Source: Liopterus haemorrhoidalis (lineage: Eukaryota > Arthropoda > Insecta > Coleoptera > Dytiscidae). Taken from it: 64,000 nt of DNA. The notes under the pieces were generated by a model, which saw only the letters and a list, made by a program, of their open reading frames with translations, was not told where the DNA came from and did no database searches. The stretch is taken from positions 35,320,306 to 35,384,305 of the forward strand of contig OZ020616.1 in NCBI GenBank assembly GCA_963971575.1, given 5' to 3'. Of this stretch, positions 46,488-57,943 are shown piece by piece; the first letter of the stretch is position 1, and each line of letters opens with the position of its first letter. A program made the position numbers and the translations under genes.

Positions 46488-47771
46488 AGGTCTACAAGTA
46501 GGAAATGCGGATTTTTTTCAAACGTGCCGCGCAAACAGCGTGTATAGTTCAAAGTTTCAACACATATGGCGTTTTGTTAAGTTATCATTAAGTGTCAAAT
46601 GCGTATAGGTTATAATTTGAAAAGTGATCATACAGTTTTGTTTTACTGTGTTAAAAATGTCAAATTTTCTGCCAAATAAAGAGCATTCGCGGACAGTACT
46701 ACTGTTTTGTTTTCATTTGAAAAAAACTGCTGCTGAATCATACCGACTGCTTCGAGAAGCTTATGGTGAATATGCTCCATCGCAAGATACGTGTGAACGA
46801 TGGTTTCGGCGTTTCAAAAGTGGTGACTTTGATCTTACAGACAAAGAACATTGAAACCCTCCAAAAAAATATGAAGATACAAAATTGGAAACATTGCTAC
46901 AGGAAGACGATAGTCAATCACAAAAACAACTAGCAGAACAGTTAGGCGTTAGTCAGCAAGCTGTTTCCAATCGCCTACGAGAGATGGGTAAGATCCAGAA
47001 AGTCGGCAGATGGGTTCCACATGCATTGAATGAGAGGCAGATGGAAAAACGCAAAAACACTTGTGAAATTTTGCTTGCACGATACAAAAGAAAGTCTTTT
47101 TTGCTTCGTATCATTACTGGCGATGAAAAATGGATTTATTTTGAAAATCCCAAACGCAAAAAATCATGGGTGAACCCAGGCTCACCATCCACATCAACTG
47201 CAAGACCGAATCGCTTTGGCAAAAAGACAATGCTCTGTACTTGGTGGGACCAAAAGGGTGTGGTCTATTATGAATTGTTAAAACCTGGTGAAACAGTTAA
47301 TACCCAACGCTACCAACAACAACTGATCGAATTGAACTATTCGCTACTCATAAAACGACTAAAATACGAAAGAAGACAGCACAAGGTAATCTTTCTTCAC
47401 GATAACGCTCCATCACATAAGGCAAAAGCAGTTTGCAACACATTAGAGGCACTCAAGTGGGAAGTGCTACCCCATGTCGCTTACTCATCAGACTTGGCCC
47501 CTTTAGATTACCACTTGTTCGCATCTATGGGTCACGCACTTGCCGAGCAGCACTTTTGTTCATATGAAAATGTGAAAGAATGGTTAGATGAAAGGTTTGC
47601 GGGGAAAGGGGAACAGTTCTACTGGCGAGGTATTCACAAATTGTCTGAAAGTTGGGAAAAATGTATAACTTCTAATGGAGCATACTTTGAATAAATAAAC
47701 TTTTACTGTTCTTTTGAGTTTAAAGCGTTTTATTAAGAAAAAAAATCCGCATTTCATACTTGTAGACCTGG
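46486..47771 (+). mobile_element. Mos1-type mariner, full length
   Basis: The ends CCAGGTCTACAAGTAGGAAA and the complement of the right end CCAGGTCTACAAGTATGAAA differ at one position in the first 20. TA flanks both sides. The total is exactly 1286 bp, the published length of Mos1, and the encoded protein is of mauritiana-subfamily type. Both termini and the 5' and 3' untranslated regions are present. Only the transposase frame carries a visible lesion. Confidence 0.93.
46657..47694 (+). pseudogene. mariner transposase, one in-frame stop
   Basis: ATG at 46657 to TAA at 47692-47694 is 345 codons, the length of Mos1 transposase, with no frameshift. It opens MSNFLPNKEHSRTVLLF. The N-terminal helix-turn-helix segment contains TCERWFRRFKSGDF, and the second helix region KQLAEQLGVSQQAVSNRLRE. 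A WVPHALNE linker follows. The catalytic triad is intact: Asp156 (TGDEKW, 47122), Asp249 (FLHDNAPSH, 47401) and Asp284 (DLAPLDYHLF, 47506), spaced as DD34D. The only clear defect is TGA at codon 66 (46852-46854), where GGA (Gly) is expected, which would truncate the protein within the DNA-binding region. YSSDLAPLDY also departs from the usual SPDLAPSDY. The element could still move if transposase is supplied in trans. Confidence 0.92.
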
Positions 47772-47869
47772 TATATATATAAGCGTTTGTTTTGGCGCTC
47801 CTAAGAGCTGGCACCCTGGGCCTGTGTCCCTGTAGCCTCTACCTTTCACCGCCGCTGCTTATACTGCAC

Positions 47870-48239
47870 AAGGAACATTGAACCATCTGCGGCAGTTTTT
47901 CGGTAACAGATTAATAAGTAAAGACAGAATTTCTCATTCGCCAAATGTAACCCCGCTGTATATTTTTATGTTTGGCTTTTAGAAAAAAATAAAAATTAAT
48001 AATAATAAATAAATAAAGTATTCTCAGAGTGTATCCATAAATTAGAAGAACTACGCAATGGAATAACAGAAGCTATACACAGCATCACTCATCACTGCAA
48101 CATGTGGTAGGCATAGAGTAAATTTGTCTGAATTTAAATGGGCAATTCATTTATAAAATCATTGTTTTATTGATAATACTAAGATGTAATTTATGCACGT
48201 CAGGTATATAAGGTAGACACTAAGATTAAAAAAGCAACG
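47870..48239. other. Spacer, nothing recognised
   Basis: No coding or repeat signal was seen. Confidence 0.5.
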
Positions 48240-48760
48240 CCTAATTACATTTTATTAGAAGAAATAAATGTTCACAGAGGCGACAAAACGTGCAGTAAAG
48301 TATGAAGAGAAAATAAGAAACACCCATCAAGAGGTAGTAAAAAGGGAAGATAGAATATCTAGAATGGGGACTAAAAATTCTACGAAATTCTAACCATGGG
48401 GTTAGAATTTGTAGAATTTGTTAAAATACCTGGATATAAAAGAATAATGACTACAAATACCACAATATTTCTGTGCCAACAAGTAGTACTATAAGTGGAT
48501 TCAGACCAGGAAACGAAGAAGGACGACATGAGAACTGGATGGAAATCGGATATAAAAATTGAAGAATTTGCAAAAGCTCAGAAGAGACACTATATCATCT
48601 TGAGAGATTATATGGAAGAACTGAGGAATAACAAGCCGACTACAAGCAAGTGCACGAAGCCAGATCAAATGTAGCATGGATGAAGTAAATCAACTGAGAA
48701 GAAACTATGAGACCTGAGAAATCTTTATTAAACTACTTTAATATTGGACTTATGCATAAA
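48240..48760 (+). mobile_element. LINE C-terminal fragment, second clade
   Basis: In shifting frames: FTEATKRAVKYEEKIRNTHQE (with VVK) near 48270, a FYEILTMG-type block near 48385, then GFRPGNEEGRHENWMEIGYK and RICKSSEETLYHLERL (48498-48610). The GNEE...W....CRIC....ET..H order is typical of the Cys/His region after the reverse transcriptase in a LINE group unlike the RNase H-bearing family above. Heavily mutated. Confidence 0.6.
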
Positions 48761-51119
48761 TCAATAGACAACAACAACACTTAAACAATAAATACCACTA
48801 TTCACTACACTTATAATACAGTTAATTTACAGTAAACTGTTCCAGGTATATCATCATGCAGTCTAGACTAGTCCAGGTATTCATTTAATAAAACACTCAG
48901 TCACCGTTTTGAATTCCACTAACTCAGTATCTCCACTGGAGTTTATCACTTGTACTCTGATGTATGCTTATTTACGACCTTAACTGCCCCAATAAACTGA
49001 CTCAACCGGTTAAATAAGACTGATTTAACTGTTCATAAAGACTCGCTGAGCTTCACTGTTTGAATACTACTGCCCCTTAAGCTGTAGGTCGCGCACCTTA
49101 TAAGCAGTATCCAAAACGTTCCATAGATTTCTAGAACCTTCGGGTAACTCGATGTTCAAAGTTCGTTGCCCGTTTCAAGGCTACTGTTTCTTTGGCAGGG
49201 TTGTATTCATAACAATAACATTGTATATCATAATATATTATGTGAAATACAATATGTACACTATTTTAAACCGCAAATATTTACTACTATAGTCCGTCAA
49301 ACCGAAGAACCCATCAAGGCCATCTAGAAACTGTCTGGAGTTAGTTTAAGAATAAACCATTGGCGGGGGCAAGGCTGTCTGATAGGGACCTATTTTATTA
49401 ATGTTTTAAACTTAAGATTCTCATTTAAGTTGGAAATTTGAAAGGTTATATAAAATACCAAATTATTAAATATAACAAAATATTATTAAAATTATACATT
49501 ATTCGGTGTTTTATTATATTACAATTAAAAATGATAGATGAGTAAACACAAAAAACACGACAACTTCAAACATACAAAAGCCAGACTTTTACCAATACGA
49601 CGCCTATGAAATAGCTAGTTAGCGATGTCGTTGGTAGAGTATGAAATTTAAGCTAGCAACAACGACATACGTATCGAGAAATTGTAGCAAGAATAGAAAA
49701 TTAGCTAAGCTTAGGTATGTCTGTTCTTTTTTCCTCTTAATTTGTTAGATTACGACTTACGTTTAATGTTCTGTTTCTTTCTAACAAATTGTATGTGTAT
49801 GACATATGTAAAATCATCATTTGAATTATCTCTGCATACATTCGTCCTTGATGGGAAATCTTTGATTTGACGGAGTTTACTAAGATGTAATTTAATTTAA
49901 AATATTGTTTTATATCTAAATTTCAGAATAAAATAATTAAAATAATTTAGTTTTTAGTTGAAATAGTTTAGTTTAAATCAGTGTTGATAAATAATAGCTT
50001 TATGACTCATTAATTTGCCTTTGTAAGTATCTCCATGTCCGCCACTGGTAAGTACCAACCTCTAAAAGTAATGAGCGGGAAATTCAAACATTTCATACGC
50101 CTTTTAATAATTAATAAACGCTCTGCATAAGGGGAAATTATTTTCTACCATTGGATAAAATCTGCGTCGACGTTTCATTTTTTGTACAGGCTGGATGTTT
50201 GTCTCTTTATTCAATATTGTTAGTCAAATAGTTAATGTATGTTTGTCTGCCTCACTACAGGGGATTTTGCTGAAACTTTAACGAAGTTTAGTGTCGCAAG
50301 TAGGCATCGGAGTCAAGGGTTCCAAAATTAGTTATAATCCTCCTCTCTACACGTTCTAGACATTTATCACCCTTAATCATTTACATCCTGTATACATAAC
50401 GAAAATGCAAAATAGAAATCACTGAAATAAATCATAAAGAAAATCTACCAATATTTCAAACAGAAATAAAATTGAATTTGCAACCTGCCCTAAAATTATT
50501 GAAAAACAATTTGTGTGCATATTTCAGAAAAATGGTGTTACGTCTGATGCACCCCAGGCAATGGCAAATTGATGGGGTAAAAGATGCATTTCCTTCCACC
50601 TAACGCGTAGGGGATGCACGAATTTGCTTTGACTTCCCCCTATTTCGCACTTTAGTAAAATAACTAAAGTAAGGTTTCCGTGTGTATGTTAGGAAAATTT
50701 AGTTACAAGTTTTATTTCATTGGTTAGGGTCCATTGAATAGGGGTTCTAAGACAAATTGCATTTAATTTTACATTCTCTATCTATTGGTGGGGATCACGA
50801 ATAAGAATACGGAATATTTTAGCACAATAATTTACTCTCGTATGTTGTGGATAAAACTGGACAAAATATACACAAATAACACAGAAGGCTTTATTTTATT
50901 TTATTTCTTGTACTGGCATTTTCTGAGCATAAGCTGGGGAAAAAATCACCTATCCCAATAAGGAATGTAAGATGTAAATATCGATCGCAGTTATAGATAC
51001 TTTGAAAAAAATATTGATACTGGGAGGTATAGATTAATTTATTAGTAAAAAAAGTATTGTGTAGTCAGCGCTACGGTATCGATACTTTGTATTGTTCACT
51101 AATAAAATAAATAATAGGT
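48761..51119. other. Long spacer, nothing firmly recognised
   Basis: 48820-49220 is GC-richer than its surroundings and could be a solo LTR or other repeat, but no terminal repeats were matched. The remainder is AT-rich. Confidence 0.35.
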
Positions 51120-51360
51120 TCCCAACACCTAGATAGGTGTGTATAAGTGGCAGAGAAGGTAAGTTCTTTGTTTCTAGACCGGCTAGATATGACCGGATAT
51201 ATATGAAAGCCACGTAGTCAGGGTGACATTTCAGCCGATCCTATTATCACTGTATGAATCCAGGTACTCATTTTAAGTATTGAATATTTGAGGCTGAGTC
51301 GACCCCAGAGCTCACTGCACAACTTCGGAAGATACTAATCCGTAGGAGGTGAGAGGATAT
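51120..51360 (-). mobile_element. SINE body, second copy
   Basis: The reverse-orientation equivalent of 3955-4010 joined to 4970-5145: TGGCAGAGAAGGTAAGTTCT, GTTTCTAGACCG and GGCTGAGTCGACCCCAGAGC. The tRNA-like head is missing (it stops near GGAGGTGAG). This uninterrupted copy defines the empty site of the 959-bp insertion at 4011. Confidence 0.65.
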
Positions 51361-51779
51361 CACTATTGTTTCGTAATATCGGAATCGAATTAATATTTTA
51401 TGCTATCGATTAATAATAGTGGTATCGAGTATAAAAAAGTCTTTATTAACAAGCAAATATGTTTAAACTATAACGTCATTCTTTTTAAGAACGATGTGTG
51501 GGCAAGATAGGAGCTATTTCGATCTTGTTGTAATTGGGTAAGAACGTGGAAACGTTTACACTGTAGAAAAATAGATTTCTGTCTTAACTTATTCTATATG
51601 TCTCTGTTATTTTAACCCGAATTTGTAAACATAGGCGTACAAACTAAGTTTACAGTGAATATATTACTATACTAGCGTCTGCGAATCAACGCAGTTACGT
51701 CACACGACGTAACAAATGATTGCATTGTTCCAGACAATACAGTCTTTTGTTACTAAAAAGACCTGGCTCAAAACCAGTT
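51361..51779. other. Spacer, possible relic of family B
   Basis: GATGTGTGGGCAAGATAGGAGCT at 51493 and ACACTGTAGAAAAATAGATT at 51558 resemble parts of the MITE at 26129-26946. Confidence 0.3.
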
Positions 51780-51889
51780 AATAAATAACCGAAATAGTGA
51801 AAATGTCTTTTACCTAAATGTGCAAAATTTGAGAAACAAAGTTGATTCTCTAGAAGCATTTTTAAGTGACAGTAAATACCTTAACTTAA

Positions 51890-52650
51890 GGCTGCGTATA
51901 ACCCCCAGAGGTTACTAGTTTCTTATACAAAACTAACAATCTGAAGTAAAATTAGTATTAAGCTATACATCAAAATTTGCACCGAATTTTTATCTATCTA
52001 ATAGGATATTTTTAATTTTAGAAACAGTTATTGTAAAAATATTATCGCCCAATAACTTAAAAATAGACATCAGCGATATTGTTCTTTAATTTTTTAAATC
52101 TATTTGTGGGTTTCGAATAACTTGTATATTTATATAGTTTTGTGTAGAAATGTTCAAATAATACGTCAACATTTTTTTCGACTTGATTACTCATAGTTTC
52201 GAGCCTTCGTCGAAAAATATTATACTTGAGGATAATGGAATACAACTTGGTACACGTATTCTTTACGAAAAATAAATCATTTTTATCCGTAACACCGGTT
52301 TTGAAAATCGCGCCAGATTCAAGATGGCGGCAAAAATAGACTACCAAGTACAATATCTATAAGTAGTTTTCACAATAGAGCAAAATAGCTCCAAACATAT
52401 TTGTAGAATTAAGCTTTAGCTACAATTTGCCGCATCGTACGCAAATATGTGTTGATTGGTTTACAAGATGGCGTCTATAATGTAATTTGCTTATTTACAA
52501 TTACACAACAGTTTTTTCTACAATTAAAAATATCCTATTAGATAGGTAAAAATTGGCTGCAAATTTTGATATATAGATTGTTATTAATTTTATTTCCGAT
52601 TATTAGTTTTGTATAAGAAACTATTGAGAACTATAGGGTTGTGCGCCGCC
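51890..52650. mobile_element. MITE with TTAA target, inside the LINE endonuclease
   Basis: The left end GGCTGCGTATAACCC and the complement of the right end GGCGGCGCACAACCC are followed by a longer inverted block (GTTTCTTATACAAAACTAA). Both sides carry TTAA (51886-51889, 52651-52654). Deleting the element and one TTAA joins the LINE frame as KYLNLMCLSEHW without a break. 761 bp, non-coding. TTAA targeting suggests piggyBac-like mobilisation, though the termini are not typical. Confidence 0.85.
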
Positions 52651-53507
52651 TTAATGTGTTTAAGTGAGCATTGGCTTAAAGAAAATGAAATCGCATTCTA
52701 TAGTAACATTAGTTTTTACTCATTATGTGATTATATTGCAGAAAACAAATTTCTCATGGCGGAGTTTGTATTTATATTAGAAACGATGTTCCCTACACTG
52801 TTTTAGACTTTGTTAAAAAAAATGTCAGTTGATGTTCACTTTGAAATAATTGCTACAGTCATTAATGTTTACAGAATAATTGTTATTAACTTATACAGAT
52901 CACCTATTGAAGATATGAGTTTATTTCTAAATAAACTTTATACTGCTTTAATAGATATTGGTAATAAGTACAAAAATTATAATTTAGTAATAAGTGGTGA
53001 TTTTAATATAAATTTCAGAATTAAAGATAAGATATTTGATAGTTTACTTTCGAAGTAACCAGATACTCCTACCTAGGTAATGGATCTTGTATTGATAACG
53101 TACTTATTAATATTGATCAATCTGTTTATGATACGAACGTGTTTGATAAACATGTTTCTGATAATCGTTTCTTAATTTTTATCTTTGAAGTTTTGATTAA
53201 AAATCATGTGACAGTTAAACGTCTCCACAGGGATTTTTCACAAGCCGATGATCAAAACTTCACTGAATGACTGAGTAATGTAGATTGGGTACAAGTTTAT
53301 AGTAGTCTAAATGTTGACTTAAAAATGGAAAATTTTCTTCAGAATTTTCTATACGTCTTCAACATATTTTTTCCTTTACGAGAAAAACATATATGCTTGA
53401 GTATTTCCAAAACCCGTTCTGACTGGTATAACCATGAGCTCAAAAATCAAAAATGTAAACTTGACTTTGTATAAACAATTAGAAAAAGGTTATAAATTTC
53501 ATATAAA

Positions 53508-54053
53508 CCAGTGGCGAAGGGAAACCTCCGCTAGACTTGCCCTCCCATAAAAAAAAATATTTAAAAAAAAATGTAAATTTAAAAAAAAAAAGTTAAATAT
53601 TTAGATAAATCTTCAAAAATACATCAAATTATGTATTTTTGTACTATACAAATTTTTGTCCAAGGCTTGCTTTACTAGTTACGAATTAATTATTATGACC
53701 ATGGAAACGTTACATATAAGTATGAAAAAATTGAGACTTGGAAAAATTTTAAATAATTTTACAAAATTTTTTCGAAATTTTTCGTTTTATCAAAAAACGT
53801 CTCAAATAAAAGTTATTAGTTATTGCATTTATAGTAACTTTTGTTCAGTTTTGTTCAGTAAATATTTTTCTGTTGCTAAATATTCGCAAAAATCTTAAAA
53901 TCGACAGGAGTAAACTCCCATTTCTAGTCAACCGATTTTCATAAAAAACAATAGGGTTCTTCCCATTTAATAGGAGAATTTTTAGTACCAGAACGAACTC
54001 TTTAAGTTAAACCGTTTTTGAGTTATCGTGTATACACACAGACACAAAGACAG

Positions 54054-54085
<32 letters not shown>

Positions 54086-54216
54086 GGACGGCACTTCGAA
54101 ATGAGGTTTTTTGGATTCCCTGGACCATGAAACGTGGTCATCCGTCAAAATCTCGACATCGAAAATTTTCGCGATTACAATACTTGCCCCTTATATATTA
54201 AGGTCGGGCAAGTAAA
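53508..54216 (+). mobile_element. Family G-related repeat inside the LINE, copy 1
   Basis: Starts CCAGTGGCGAAGGGAAACCTCC and ends with a hairpin TTGCCC...GGGCAA and AGTAAAA. A (CA)n tract lies at 54055-54082. Positions 53693-53935 match the family G copy at 29277-29520, so this copy is a mosaic. Removing it restores the LINE reading KFHINAKKSYYDN. No clear target duplication beyond A/T bases. Confidence 0.7.
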
Positions 54217-54382
54217 AATGCTAAAAAATCATATTATGATAATATGATAAAGACATCTGATAACAAATTCAAAACCACTTGGAACATTATAAGACAGGAG
54301 ACTTTCAAAATCTAATAAAAAGTAGTAAGTAATTTAACATCAAATGATTTCAACAAGTTTATTCCACAGTAACGGTATAGAC

Positions 54383-54729
54383 CAGCGGTTCCCAAACTTT
54401 TTTGACCGCGAACCGGTACGAGGTTTTAAAATTTTTCGCGACCCACCTTTATTAAAAAAACATTTATTTACAAAACAAATTTTATTTTAAAGCAGTAGCT
54501 TTATAGTAATAAAGAGTAATAAATAGTAATAAAGAGTATAGTATAGCAATAAAGAATATAGAATAGTAATAAAGAGCACAAATACACACTATTCTAGTGA
54601 TTAACTGACGTAAAAAAATAATATGTACAAAAAAAAACCTTTTTTGTGTTTTTACGATTTTTTTCGCGACCCGGCAAAATTTTTCTGCGACCCGGTGCCG
54701 GGTCGCGACCCACACTTTGGGAAACGCTG
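54383..54729. mobile_element. hAT MITE inside the LINE
   Basis: The ends CAGCGGTTCCCAAACT and CTTTGGGAAACGCTG are inverted, flanked by a perfect 8-bp duplication GTATAGAC (54375-54382 and 54730-54737). 347 bp. The right subterminal part carries GACCCGGTGCCGGGTCGCGA. Non-coding. Confidence 0.93.
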
Positions 54730-55086
54730 GTATAGACTATATCAACCATACTAAGTTCCACAGTTCTAAATAAATCTTCAAAACCAACGCATACCAAATC
54801 TTATTTCTCTCTCCTGTCAACTCGAAAGAAATATTATCAATTATTAAAAATTTGAAAAATAGTTATAGTACAGATATTTATAACACCAGCATCATTAAAG
54901 CATTAGCTGACTATATAGTGGATCCATTAGTTAATATTATAAATAGTGCATTTGATAGTGGGATATTTCCTTCCATACTTAAACTGTCTAAAATTGTCCC
55001 TATATTTAAAAAAGGAGACATCAATAATACTTTTGGACTCTTAGTGTTATATTAGTAAAAACTTATCTTTACTGTGTGCAATAAAA

Positions 55087-55594
55087 CCAGTGGCGAAGGA
55101 AGACCTCCGCTAGACTTGTCCTCCCATAAAAAATAAAAATAATAAAAAAAAAAAAATACATATATTTTTTTTTAAATTTAAAAAAAGATTTAGGTAAATA
55201 TTCAAAAATACATCAAATTATGTCCAATACAATTTTTTTGTCCAAGGCTTGGTTTACTAGTTACGAATTTTTTTAAATTTTAATGTTTTATAACTTCCGT
55301 TCCCGGTTTCGGATTTTAATAAAAAACAATCGGGTTCTTTCCAGTTATTAAGAGAATTTTTAAGTACCAGAACGAACTCTTTAAGTTAAACAGTTTTTGA
55401 GTTATCGTGTATACACACAGACACACACACAAACACACACACACACAGACACACACACATACGGACGGCACTTCGAAAATAGGTTTTTTGGATTCCCTGG
55501 ACCATGAAACGTGGTCATCAGTCAAAATCACGACATCGAAAATTTTCGCGATTACAATACTTGCCCCTTATATATTAAGGCCAGGCAAGTAAAA
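55087..55594 (+). mobile_element. Family G-related repeat, copy 2
   Basis: Same start (CCAGTGGCGAAGGAAGACCTCC), CA tract (55420-55460) and terminal TTGCCC...GGCAA hairpin as copy 1, but without the 240-bp G-like middle. It lies 26 bp after the LINE frame ends and 870 bp after copy 1, in the same orientation. Confidence 0.7.
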
Positions 55595-55754
55595 ACATTC
55601 TACGTTATTACGGGCTTATATCCAAATAAAAGATTGTGATAACTTTCTTTTTTTTAATTTAATTTACTGATTTTTATTTACTATTTAGTGATATGTAAAT
55701 TGTTATATATGCGATTTTTAATATATTATGCAATATAAAAAATATATATTATAA

Positions 55755-55985
55755 GTTATCATATATCCAGGAGAGAAGACGGCATGGAAAAGTTAATCTT
55801 GCAAGGGATAGTAAATAGACGTCGATCGAGTAAGATACCAAATCTCAAATCCTGGGCCGACCAAATGAAGCTATAAGTCAACCACATACTACAAGAAACA
55901 TTTACAATACACATTTGGTAAAAAATCGAGTAGCGTAAGCTCCGAAAACGAAATCTGTTGTGCGAACAAGACACCATCAAATCCC
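55755..55985 (+). mobile_element. LINE 3' fragment
   Basis: The plus strand reads GREDGMEKLILQGIVNRRRS, then SWADQMKL and, after a stop, KLRKRNLLCEQDTIKS-like sequence. This is the conserved tail after the reverse transcriptase in several LINE groups (…LI..G.V...R..GR....W.DQI). Short and decayed. Confidence 0.5.
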
Positions 55986-56149
55986 TCTATTAGACAATGG
56001 ATCAGAAAATAAAAAAGAAAGAAAATGAGAGAGAGAAAGAGAGAAATTTTCTTCTAACATAAATATTTTCTATGGAAAAACTATTTTTGATAGTCGGGCC
56101 AATTTCACTGAGACGGGGCTCGTATACTGTTTTATTTTACTGTGTTCCT

Positions 56150-56206
56150 CAATTTTTTTGTAAAATTGTAAGTGTTCCGTGATTCTGAAAAGGTTAAAAA
56201 CCACTG
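56150..56206. mobile_element. hAT-like terminus, isolated
   Basis: TGATTCTGAAAAGGTTAAAAACCACTG ends like a hAT right terminus (complement CAGTGGTTTTTAACC). The matching left end and duplication were not found. Confidence 0.4.
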
Positions 56207-56894
56207 CCTTAAACTATGAAAACTAGATCTTAAACCATGCACTATAAAAATACAAAGTCCAAATATCACATACAATATTAACACACAAAATGTCTATAAA
56301 ATGTTTATAAGCAAAAAAAAAAAACACTCGTATGTACAAAATATATATGTGAACCATATAGAAACACGTCAAAACACATTTTGACTAATCAAAATCCTGG
56401 GATTCTTGATCCTGGACCAAAATGGCGCTCAGTTAAAAAATTGCAACCCATACAACATACTTAGGAGACAAGGCCGTGCTATGATAATTCTCTCTATTAT
56501 CTCTATGATTCCTTCCCACTTTTAATTTTATAATGATTGATTATTATGAACTTTAGATCATTAATTTTTATAACAGCACTAATATTGTCAGGTGACCTTA
56601 AAATAAATCTATTATAATTTTACTATCTTTGGAACGTCATAAAATATAACTATGAAATCTAGCATTACCTATGGGATGAACTAGTATCACAACTCCATTT
56701 TCCAGGGAATCATAAAGCAGGATAGTTTGCACATTATATCAAACATGAGCACCAACACAATCTGAACACAAAGGAATATCTCGTAATCCATTCCCAGATA
56801 TAATTAATGAAAACTAAGCTACATTGTATACAACCCTGAATGGAGGCTAGTTTGTTGTATAGGTCACCCAACATGTGTGATAATAGGTATAGAG
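56207..56894. other. AT-rich spacer, nothing recognised
   Basis: No coding or repeat signal was seen. Confidence 0.5.
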
Positions 56895-57180
56895 TTAACG
56901 CTTCAATTCATATCCTGGCAACTGATGTGAAAACATTTGTTGGTGGCCAATAGCTTTGAGCATATTTCGTCTCTTCATCATTAAACTGGTAGAGATAGAG
57001 GCGTCTGTGATGAGTGTCTCTGCTTGCATCTCCCGCAGGCAAATACTGTGATAAAACGAACGTCCGGGGCTTGGCGGAGACCAAATTAAATCTTGCTCGA
57101 TTAGAAAGCAGTCGGGTGTAGGCAACAGTTCGTCTGTTTACACGATTCACCGAACAGGAAGATTATGCCCGATTTTACAC
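56895..57180 (-). other. GC-richer island with overlapping open frames
   Basis: Two minus-strand frames are open together: one of 80 codons (RRTVAYTRLLSNRARFNLVS, 57150-56908) and one of 76 codons. Composition differs from the flanks. The first looks more protein-like, but no family was recognised and no splice sites were clear. It could be an exon relic or an unidentified repeat. Confidence 0.25.
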
Positions 57181-57943
57181 AAGGTAACTCTACCCTCGTA
57201 TACATTTTTCCTGGTGATGAAGAACATGCTTACGTGCACGAAAGTTCAATGTGTTTTATAAAGCAAAATTCACATGAAATGGATGCGAAATGAAATGGTT
57301 ATTTGAAATATTTCAATATTTCAAACGATTATTATTTTACTAATAGCTATGCTACTAATAAAGTAGATACTAGTTAATTGTGGTATTCACTACTAAAATA
57401 TTCAAGGATTCAACTGTTTTCCAAACAAATCTTGAATACAAACGACAACTACTTTGAATGAAAGGCAACTTGAGAATGATCGGCATCAGGAGAATCCTGA
57501 TGCCAATCCATCAACAGAGAAATGATAAACAAGTATGAAAAAGTTGCATTAAAAACGTGATTCGTCAGAACAATGTAATTTTGAGATAATTGCAAAAAAA
57601 ATTATAAATTGTTTGCAATAAGGTAACCTAATATTTCTACCCACTTATTTTAAGGTTCCAAACATTGAATTCAAACATGTCATTAAAATTTTAATGAGCA
57701 AAAATACGAAAAATCGATTATCTAAATTTGGACAAATCACGTTTTGTATGAACTTACAGGACAAATAAGGGTTTAAATGGACAAAACAAGAATAAAATAT
57801 AATTTAAATGAGTGTTTTTTAACAAAAATATGTTTTTGTATCTCTTTTTAAATATTATAATTTATTTTATCATTTTTCAAATATGCAAATTAATTTAATT
57901 TTCCAAATAATCACATAAAACCTCTTATTGTTTCACAGGGGCA
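57181..57943. other. AT-rich spacer, nothing recognised
   Basis: GATCGGCATCAGGAGAATCC followed by TGATGCCAATC near 57480 is a small inverted repeat. Nothing else was noted. Confidence 0.4.

Larger units (their letters stand above)
45449..47857. mobile_element. hAT element hosting two other transposons
   Basis: The left end CAGAGCCGGCGCTAGCTCTT and right end TTTCACCGCCGCTG are flanked by a perfect 8-bp duplication CTTATACT (45441-45448 and 47858-47865). Its own sequence is non-coding. A Tigger-like MITE (45654-46187) and a mauritiana-type mariner (46486-47771) lie inside. Without them it is about 590 bp and related to the MITEs at 42040 and 44728. Confidence 0.88.
51780..55060 (+). mobile_element. 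LINE endonuclease and RT start, split by three insertions
   Basis: Once the inserts are removed the plus strand shows, in order: YLNVQNLRNKVDSLEAFLSD, the start of an APE-type endonuclease; MCLSEHWLKENEI (about 52654); VINLYRSP and LVISGDFNIN (52880-53010); a frameshift, then CIDNVLINI (near 53087), RSDWYNHELKNQKCK (near 53420), AKKSYYDNMIKTSDNKFKTT (54220-54275), and the reverse-transcriptase opening STDIYN.SIIKALAD with GIFPSILKLSKIVPIFKKGD (54865-55020). Coding then stops just before the next repeat. Several indels; inactive. It could be the 5' half of the LINE type whose 3' half is at 17 kb. Confidence 0.78.

Noticed and set aside
54050..55470. Direct repeats that might suggest a CRISPR-like array
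   Set aside because: They are CA microsatellites and two copies of a dispersed repeat in an insect genome; no regular spacers.
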